Of a stretch of 20,159 nt of DNA, positions 15,503 through 20,159 are shown piece after piece. The stretch is taken from NCBI GenBank assembly GCA_049323915.1, contig JBMOPC010000022.1, positions 1 to 20,159 of the forward strand. The letters are read 5' to 3'. A program made the position numbers and the translations under genes. The notes under the pieces are model-generated. The model ran no database searches, was not told where the DNA came from, and saw nothing but the letters and a program-made list of their open reading frames with translations. The first letter of the stretch is position 1. Each line of letters begins with the position of its first letter. This stretch comes from BRHc4a sp049323915. Lineage in GTDB: Bacteria; Bacillota; Desulfotomaculia; Desulfotomaculales; Desulfocucumaceae.

Positions 15503-16612
15503 TCACGCCCATACCGCTCTGCTGCGGCGGGCCTTTTCTACATAGTCCGCTATTTGCTTTAGGGTAATTGAAAATAAATTCGCTTCTTTGTTCGAGTAAT
15601 ACTCACGGTACCAGTCCACCGTGGCCGCTACGGCTTCGGTCACATTGTAGACGGGATACCAGCACAAGAGGTTATTGGTTTTTGTGCAGTCCAGTTTCAA
15701 ATAAGTGGCCTCGTGCGGTTGGGCAATGTTTCCGGAAATGTCTTGCCAGGAGCCGCTGCCCCAGACGGTAATGATTTTTTCTACCAGTTCCTTTACAGTC
15801 ACGTTCCCGTCACTGCTGGGGCCGAAGTTCCAGGCAGAGCTGTACGCCGGCCCGTCCTCCCACATCCTGGCCGCCAGCCAGAGGTAGCCGGCCAGCGGCT
15901 CCAGCACGTGCTGCCAGGGCCGCACGGCGTGGGGATTGCGCACCGGTACCGGCTCTTCTTTAGCCAGCGCCCGGACGGCGTCCGGCACAATCCGGTCCGC
16001 GGCCCAGTCGCCGCCACCGATTACATTGCCGGCGCGGACCGACGACAGCGCTTTGTAAGCCTGCCCGCCGCTTGTTGAGAAGAATGAACCCCGGTAGGCG
16101 GCTACGGCCATTTCCGCGCAGGCTTTGCTGGAGCTGTAAGGGTCGCGGCCGCCAAGGGAATCGTTCTCCCGGTAGGCGTAAACCCACTCTTTATTGTCGT
16201 AGCATTTATCGCTGGTAACAACCAGGCAGACGCGGACACTGCCGGTGCGGCGGACCGCTTCGAGCACGTTTACCGTGCCCATGACATTGGTCTCGTAAGT
16301 CAATACGGGTTCCTGGTAGGAAAGTCGCACCAGGGGCTGGGCGGCCAGGTGAAAAACGAAGTCCGGCTCACATGCCTGTACTGCCTGCATCAGGCGTCCT
16401 GCATCCCGCACGTCGCCTGTGATGTGGGTTATATGCCCGGCAATCCGGGCTGACTCGAACATATTCGGGCTGGTAGGCGGAGGAAGGGAGTAACCCACCA
16501 CCCTGGCGCCGAGGGCAGTCAGCCAGAGCGCCAGCCAGGAACCCTTGAAGCCGGTGTGGCCGGTAACAAAAACTGTTTTATTCTTAAATACACCGTTAAA
16601 CAGGCTTTCCAT
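15503..16612 (-). CDS. rfbG: CDP-glucose 4,6-dehydratase
   Basis: Converts CDP-D-glucose to CDP-4-keto-6-deoxy-D-glucose with bound NAD+. 369 residues, close to the family's 357-360. FVTGHTGFKGSWLALWL at 15-31 is the RfbG version of the dinucleotide motif (GHTGFKGSW is diagnostic). Further on are FHLAAQPLVRLSYQEP at 87-102, VVTSDKCYDNKEW with T133, D135 and K136 as the dehydratase triad, and Y159-SSS-K163 in DPYSSSKACAE. The C-terminal third has RAGNVIGGGDWAADRIVPD and RPWQHVLEPLAGYLWLA. ATG at 16612 follows the rfbF stop by 3 nt. Confidence 0.96.
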   Translation of the reverse strand: MESLFNGVFKNKTVFVTGHTGFKGSWLALWLTALGARVVGYSLPPPTSPNMFESARIAGHITHITGDVRDAGRLMQAVQACEPDFVFHLAAQPLVRLSYQEPVLTYETNVMGTVNVLEAVRRTGSVRVCLVVTSDKCYDNKEWVYAYRENDSLGGRDPYSSSKACAEMAVAAYRGSFFSTSGGQAYKALSSVRAGNVIGGGDWAADRIVPDAVRALAKEEPVPVRNPHAVRPWQHVLEPLAGYLWLAARMWEDGPAYSSAWNFGPSSDGNVTVKELVEKIITVWGSGSWQDISGNIAQPHEATYLKLDCTKTNNLLCWYPVYNVTEAVAATVDWYREYYSNKEANLFSITLKQIADYVEKARRSRAVWA

Positions 16613-16615
16613 ATT

Positions 16616-17389
16616 TCAAGACCACATCTTCCAGGGAGCCCGGCCGGAATTCCACAGCTCTTCCAGCAGGGTCTTGTCCCGCAAGGTGTCCATGGGGCGC
16701 CAGAACCCGTAGTGCCTGTACGCAGCCAGCTGGTTTTCCGCCGCCAGTTTTTCCAGCGGCTCTCTTTCCCAGATCGTAGCGTCACCGTCGATATAGTCGA
16801 ATACTTCCGGCTCCAGGATAAAAAAGCCTCCGTTAATCCACGTACCGTCTCCTTTTGGTTTTTCAAAAAAAGATGTTACATTGTCTTCCCGGTCAATTTG
16901 CATCGTCCCGAACCTGCCGGGCGGCTGCACGGCGGTGACTGTGGCCAACCGGCCGTGGCTGCGGTGGAATTCCACCAGCGCCGCCACATCAATATCGGCC
17001 ACGCCGTCGCCGTAGGTCAGCATAAAGGCTGAGCCTTCGACATAGTCCTTTATACGCTTGATCCGGCCGCCGGTCATGGTGTCCTGGCCGGTGTCCACCA
17101 GGGTGACCTTCCAGGGCTCGACGTATTTCTGGTGGATTTCCATCCGGTTGTTTTCCATATCGAAAGTAATATCGCTCATGTGCAGGAAATAATTAGAAAA
17201 ATATTCTTTGATCATGTAGCCTTTATAGCCCAGGCAGATAATGAACTGGTTAAACCCGTAACAGGAATAGATCTTCATTATGTGCCAGAGGACGGGCCGG
17301 CCGCCTATCTCCACCATCGGCTTGGGCTTGACTACAGTTTCTTCGCTCAGCCTGGTGCCGAAGCCGCCGGCCAGGATCACTACCTTCAT
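16616..17389 (-). CDS. rfbF: Glucose-1-phosphate cytidylyltransferase
   Basis: Forms CDP-glucose from glucose-1-phosphate and CTP, committing carbon to the dideoxyhexose branch. 257 residues, exactly the family length. VVILAGGFGTRLSEETVVKPK at 3-23 is the nucleotidyltransferase loop in its RfbF form (SEET), then PMVEIGGRPVLWHIMKIYS and FIICLGYKGYMIKEYF. YGDGVADIDV holds the metal-binding Asp, FFILEPEVFDYID follows, and YGFWRPMDTLRDK closes the active site. ATG at 17389 has GGGGAG upstream and lies 18 nt after the sulfatase remnant. First gene of the five-gene dideoxyhexose module. Confidence 0.96.
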   Translation of the reverse strand: MKVVILAGGFGTRLSEETVVKPKPMVEIGGRPVLWHIMKIYSCYGFNQFIICLGYKGYMIKEYFSNYFLHMSDITFDMENNRMEIHQKYVEPWKVTLVDTGQDTMTGGRIKRIKDYVEGSAFMLTYGDGVADIDVAALVEFHRSHGRLATVTAVQPPGRFGTMQIDREDNVTSFFEKPKGDGTWINGGFFILEPEVFDYIDGDATIWEREPLEKLAAENQLAAYRHYGFWRPMDTLRDKTLLEELWNSGRAPWKMWS

Positions 17390-17407
17390 GTAAGGTTTCT
17401 CTCCCCG

Positions 17408-17980
17408 CTATATAAAATAGGACTTCTCCAGATTTTGAATATTGTCGCGGTACTTTTCGATAATTTCATGGCCGGCCGGTTTGCAGCCGCCGGCTTTCCC
17501 GGTCAAATAAACATCTACAGTCCTGTCTTTATTTATAATCAACTTATAGAGGCCGGCAGGATCGTCAATAACCAGGGCCAGTTTGTGTTTCAAAAAATCG
17601 CACTTCTCCAGGTCGTAGCCCGGGTTGACGCGTAAAATCATATTGTGCCAGAAGTCGAACTGGACGACCTGAGCCAAGGCGAACCGGCGCTTCCTCTCAG
17701 ATAGTAGAGACATTGAAGAGACCGGGGTGGGATATGGCAAGTTCAGAAGATCTATGATTGTGGCAAATATATCGTTCAACTGGCATAACCTGGTTTCTCT
17801 TTTTTCCCCGGCAGCCCCGGCCGGGTATTTTACCAACAGCGGCACATGGATCAGCTCGTCGTGCAGCGAGAAAAAATGGTTTATATAACCGTATTCCCCG
17901 AAATGTTCGCCGTGGTCCGAGGTGACGATCATGTGTTTTGCGCCGAGGGTATCGCACAGGATAATAATTATATTCTTCAT
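17408..17980 (-). pseudogene. Sulfatase-family protein with internal deletion
   Basis: The 190-residue frame reads as two ends of a type-I sulfatase (alkaline phosphatase superfamily) joined without the middle. Residues 1-17 begin MKNIIIILCDTLGAKHM, the N-terminal strand with the metal-binding Asp10. Residues 18-31 jump straight to IVTSDHGEHFGEYG, which carries the late metal ligands and normally lies some 200 residues further on, followed by INHFFSLHDELIHVPLLVKYP. The C/S-x-P-x-R formylglycine motif and the substrate pocket are absent, so catalysis is not expected. Sulfatases are usually 400-550 residues. No stop or frameshift occurs, and the ATG is 18 nt after the CysD-like gene, a normal operon position. 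It may be a relic, or a mis-assembly; an intact short protein with another role is less likely. Confidence 0.75.
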
Positions 17981-17998
17981 TATTTCAAGGCACCGCAG

Positions 17999-18691
17999 TT
18001 AAAAGTATCCCATCGACCTGAGGCGCTGCATGGCCTGCTCCTTGTCCCGGGCCCGCCCGGCCCGCTCCGGGCCGCCAGCGCCGCCGCGGACGGTGCAGGG
18101 TTCGCAGCCCAGGCTGCGGTAGCCGCGGCGGTAAAGCTCGCAGAAAGGCAGGTCGTATTTTTTGATGTAGCTCCAGACATCGATCTCCCGGAAGTGCAGG
18201 ATGGGCTGCACCCGCAAATGCTCCGGGTCCTGCCGGGGCGAGAAATACTCTTCATCCTGCCGGGCTTCCTGCTCGTCCCAGCGGACGGCGGTGAAGAGCG
18301 CCGCCAGGCCGAAGTCCCGGACGGCGTTTTGCAGCGGCACGGTTTTTAACTGGTAGCAGCAATCTACATGGTCCTCGGCAATTTTGATGGTTTTTAAAGC
18401 GCTGTCGTTGCGTATTACGGTAAGGTCGAGATGCCACTCTCCGGCCAGGCGGTCGACAAAATCATATATCTCTTTAAATTCTACCGAGGTGTCGATTTGT
18501 ATGACCCGTACCGGCACCCGGCCGCCACAGGCCTGCTTGATGAGGTGCAGGAGTACCAGCGAGTCCTTGCCTCCGGTGAAGGTGGTGGCCACTCTGTCCG
18601 TGCCAAACCGCTCCAGAGTTTCCCTGATGATGCGGATGCTCTCCGCCTCTTTTTGCTCCAAGGTCCAGTTGTAAAGGCGTTCTCTGTCCAC
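17999..18691 (-). CDS. CysD-like PP-loop ATP pyrophosphatase (PAPS reductase family)
   Basis: Cytoplasmic adenylate-chemistry enzyme of the CysD/CysH family, possibly sulfate adenylyltransferase subunit 2. About 230 residues from GTG at 18691. Seen: DRERLYNWTLEQKEAE at the start, the PP-loop TFTGGKDSLVLLHL (39-49), IDTSVEFKEIYDF, a CC pair (111-112) in CCYQLKTVPL, VRWDEQEAR, ILHFREIDVWSYIKKYDLP, and GYRSLGCEPC (196/199). The end, ERAGRARDKEQAMQRLRSMGYF in two parts, follows the CysD-type ending GR..D...M..R..GYF, and the ECG(I/L)H tail of (P)APS reductases is absent. Yet CC plus CxxC is the iron-sulfur pattern of APS reductases. No CysN, APS kinase or sulfotransferase is visible. The frame extends to TTG 18733 overlapping the wbaP stop, but AAAGGAG favours the GTG. 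Function in the glycan pathway is inferred only from position. Confidence 0.78.
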   Translation of the reverse strand: MDRERLYNWTLEQKEAESIRIIRETLERFGTDRVATTFTGGKDSLVLLHLIKQACGGRVPVRVIQIDTSVEFKEIYDFVDRLAGEWHLDLTVIRNDSALKTIKIAEDHVDCCYQLKTVPLQNAVRDFGLAALFTAVRWDEQEARQDEEYFSPRQDPEHLRVQPILHFREIDVWSYIKKYDLPFCELYRRGYRSLGCEPCTVRGGAGGPERAGRARDKEQAMQRLRSMGYF

Positions 18692-18702
18692 GAAAAAAAC
18701 AA

Positions 18703-18710
18703 CTCCTTTC
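18703..18710 (-). promoter_or_regulatory. Ribosome binding site for the CysD-like gene
   Basis: GAAAGGAG lies 11 nt before a GTG at 18691. The spacing is slightly long, but the upstream TTG (18733) has no comparable site. Confidence 0.5.
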
Positions 18711-18729
18711 TTCGTTGCTTTATACGAAA

Positions 18730-20159
18730 TCAATACGCCCCCCGCCTAGCCAGAACCACTCCCACTGTGCGGATGAGGATGGTGATGTCGAGCCACAGGG
18801 ACCAGTTGCGGACGTACCAGGACTCGAGACGGACGCGCTCCGGGTAGTCGATGTCGTTGCGGCCGCTCACCTGCCAGAGGCCGGTGATGCCGGGGCGCAC
18901 CAGGTAAAAGTCGTCTATGTACGGCCCGAAACGCAAAACTTCTTTCTTCACAATGGGCCGCGGGCCGACCAAGCTCATTTCGCCTTTGAGGACGTTGAAG
19001 ATCTGCGGCAGCTCATCCAGGCCTGTCCTCCGCAGGAACCTGCCCACCCTGGTGATCCGGGGGTCGTTCTTCAGCTTGAAGTCGCGCTCCCACTCGGCCC
19101 GCAGGGCGGGGTCTTTGCTAAGGAGTTCCTGGAGAACGGCCTCGGCGTTGACCACCATCGTCCGGAACTTGTAGCACTTGAACTCCCTCCCGCCCCGGCC
19201 GATTCTCCGGTGGGCGAAGATTACCGGGCCGGGGGAATCACACTTGACGGCCAGAGCAATCAGCGCCATGAGCGGCAGGAGCAGGGCCAGGATCAGGCCG
19301 CCGGCGGCCAGGTCGAACAGGCGTTTTATAAACATGTTCCAGGGGCTGGCCAGGTTGTTGCGCACGCGCAGGACGAGGGCCTGCTCGTCGAAGAAGTAGT
19401 CGGCCTCGACGCCCACCACGGGAAGGCCGAACAGGTCGGGGACGACGAGGACCTTCTCGGCGTGCCGCTGCAAGCGGTTGACCAGGCTGACCAGCTTCGG
19501 CCCCGGCAGGCCCGGCGCGGCGACGACCATGGTGCGCACGCCGGTCCGGGCCATGACGCGCTCGGCGTCGGCGAACCCGCCGAGGACGCGCGCCCGGCGG
19601 CCGAAGGGACCGGTGAAGGTCCGGTGGCGCTTGCGGGGGTCGTCGTCCAAAAATCCTACCACCTGGTAGCCCAGGAAGGGCTCGCGGCCGAGGGCGTCGG
19701 CTACCAGTTCGCCCGTCTTGGCGGCGCCCAGGATGAGGACACGGCGGCGCCAGAGGCCGGCGCGGGCCAGCAGGTTCTTGCCCGCGTAGCGGGCGGCCGG
19801 GACGGCCGCGAGGGCGAAGAGCCAGACCAGGGTGAGCAGGGTACGGGAGACCTGGCCGCTCATTTTCCCCAGGGAGACAACGGCCAAGATGATAAGGAAG
19901 GCCAGGGTGCATGCCTTCACGACGCTCTCGAACTCGCGCCAGAAAGGCAGGCGGCGGCTGTAGAGCCCCTGCCAGGCGAAGGCGCCGACGAAAACCAGGC
20001 CGATCCACCAAATATGGGAGACTATCTCTGCCGGCAGGCGCGGCGGGAAAGCCTCAAAAAATGCAGGCAGAACCGTAATCCGAACCCAAATAGCTGCAGC
20101 CACAGCAACCGTAAGGGCAAGCAGATCAGTCGCAACAAGAGCCCCGATTTCTGCGACTC
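18730..20159 (-). CDS. wbaP: Undecaprenyl-phosphate sugar-1-phosphate transferase, WbaP type (5' end cut by window)
   Basis: Starts the repeat unit by moving a sugar-1-phosphate (galactose- or glucose-1-phosphate in known members) onto undecaprenyl phosphate at the inner face of the membrane. The frame stays open to base 20159 and the extra upstream codons read as a membrane helix (ALVATDLLALTV), so the true start is beyond the window; a GTG at 20103 is an unlikely start. Order: four to five N-terminal helices, a Rossmann-like domain (RRVLILGAAKTGELVADALG, GYQVVGFLDDD), then the catalytic polyprenyl-phosphotransferase domain from NMFIKRLFDLAAGGLIL through SPGPVIFAHRRIGRGG, YKFRTMVVNAE, RRTGLDELPQ (acidic catalytic pair), LKGEMSLVGPRP and PGITGLWQVSGRND. 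It overlaps the upstream frame of the CysD-like gene by 4 nt only if a TTG start is used there. Confidence 0.93.
   Translation of the reverse strand, partial: VAEIGALVATDLLALTVAVAAAIWVRITVLPAFFEAFPPRLPAEIVSHIWWIGLVFVGAFAWQGLYSRRLPFWREFESVVKACTLAFLIILAVVSLGKMSGQVSRTLLTLVWLFALAAVPAARYAGKNLLARAGLWRRRVLILGAAKTGELVADALGREPFLGYQVVGFLDDDPRKRHRTFTGPFGRRARVLGGFADAERVMARTGVRTMVVAAPGLPGPKLVSLVNRLQRHAEKVLVVPDLFGLPVVGVEADYFFDEQALVLRVRNNLASPWNMFIKRLFDLAAGGLILALLLPLMALIALAVKCDSPGPVIFAHRRIGRGGREFKCYKFRTMVVNAEAVLQELLSKDPALRAEWERDFKLKNDPRITRVGRFLRRTGLDELPQIFNVLKGEMSLVGPRPIVKKEVLRFGPYIDDFYLVRPGITGLWQVSGRNDIDYPERVRLESWYVRNWSLWLDITILIRTVGVVLARRGAY

Noticed and set aside
17408..17980. Treating the short sulfatase frame as an intact enzyme
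   Set aside because: It lacks the C/S-x-P-x-R motif and about half of the expected length, with the first and last metal-site motifs only a few residues apart.
17999..18691. Calling the PP-loop protein an assimilatory PAPS/APS reductase (CysH)
   Set aside because: The catalytic C-terminal ECG(I/L)H motif is absent and the C-terminus follows the CysD pattern; the CC and CxxC cysteines alone are not enough.
19238..20011. A 257-residue minus-strand frame within wbaP
   Set aside because: Arg/Pro/Gly-rich frame-shifted shadow of wbaP, whose own frame carries all expected motifs.
1..20159. CRISPR array, tRNA/rRNA genes, insertion sequences or phage genes
   Set aside because: I saw no regularly spaced repeats, no transposase or integrase motifs, and no RNA gene signatures; the minus strand is almost fully coding.

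Overview
The window is one uninterrupted, single-direction (minus-strand) surface-polysaccharide locus, read from right to left. It shows no tRNA, rRNA, CRISPR or insertion sequence, and no gap above about 100 bases between genes. It is cut at both ends: the first gene (initiating sugar-phosphate transferase) starts beyond base 20159, and the last (glucose-1-phosphate thymidylyltransferase) runs past base 1. The organism cannot be named from the sequence. Strong GGAGG-type ribosome sites, many TTG/GTG starts, the long-form RmlA and moderately GC-rich core genes would fit a Clostridia/Peptococcaceae-like Firmicute (Desulfotomaculum/Pelotomaculum type); this is inference of modest confidence.

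Layout in transcription order. (1) Initiation and sulfur chemistry (20159-17408): a WbaP-type polyprenyl glycosylphosphotransferase, a CysD-like PP-loop ATP pyrophosphatase, and a sulfatase that has lost its middle. (2) 3,6-Dideoxyhexose module (17389-12261): rfbF, rfbG, rfbH, a CDP-paratose/abequose synthase-like reductase, and rfbE. This is a route from glucose-1-phosphate to CDP-paratose and CDP-tyvelose. (3) Assembly module (12264-6225): Wzx-type flippase, GT2 resembling RfbV, GT9 heptosyltransferase, Wzy-type polymerase, GT4. Much of it is very AT-rich compared with its flanks. (4) Complete ADP-heptose module (6211-2661): gmhA, hldE, hldD, gmhB, tightly coupled. (5) A second GT4, then rfbC and rfbA of the dTDP-rhamnose route (2609-1); rfbB and rfbD are presumably further downstream.

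Together the genes would build a lipid-linked repeat unit on undecaprenyl phosphate containing a 3,6-dideoxyhexose (probably tyvelose), an L-glycero-D-manno-heptose and rhamnose. The unit would be flipped by the Wzx protein and polymerised by the Wzy protein. The stretch rfbF-G-H-S/J-E-X-V has the same order as the Salmonella group D O-antigen cluster as I remember it. Here it is joined to a heptose pathway and to sulfur-metabolism genes.

Points deserving attention are the truncated sulfatase beside an orphan CysD-like protein, a perfect 18-bp tandem duplication next to the active site of the paratose/abequose synthase, the absence of the RfbI reductase that RfbH needs, and the AT-rich island whose edges fall inside genes.
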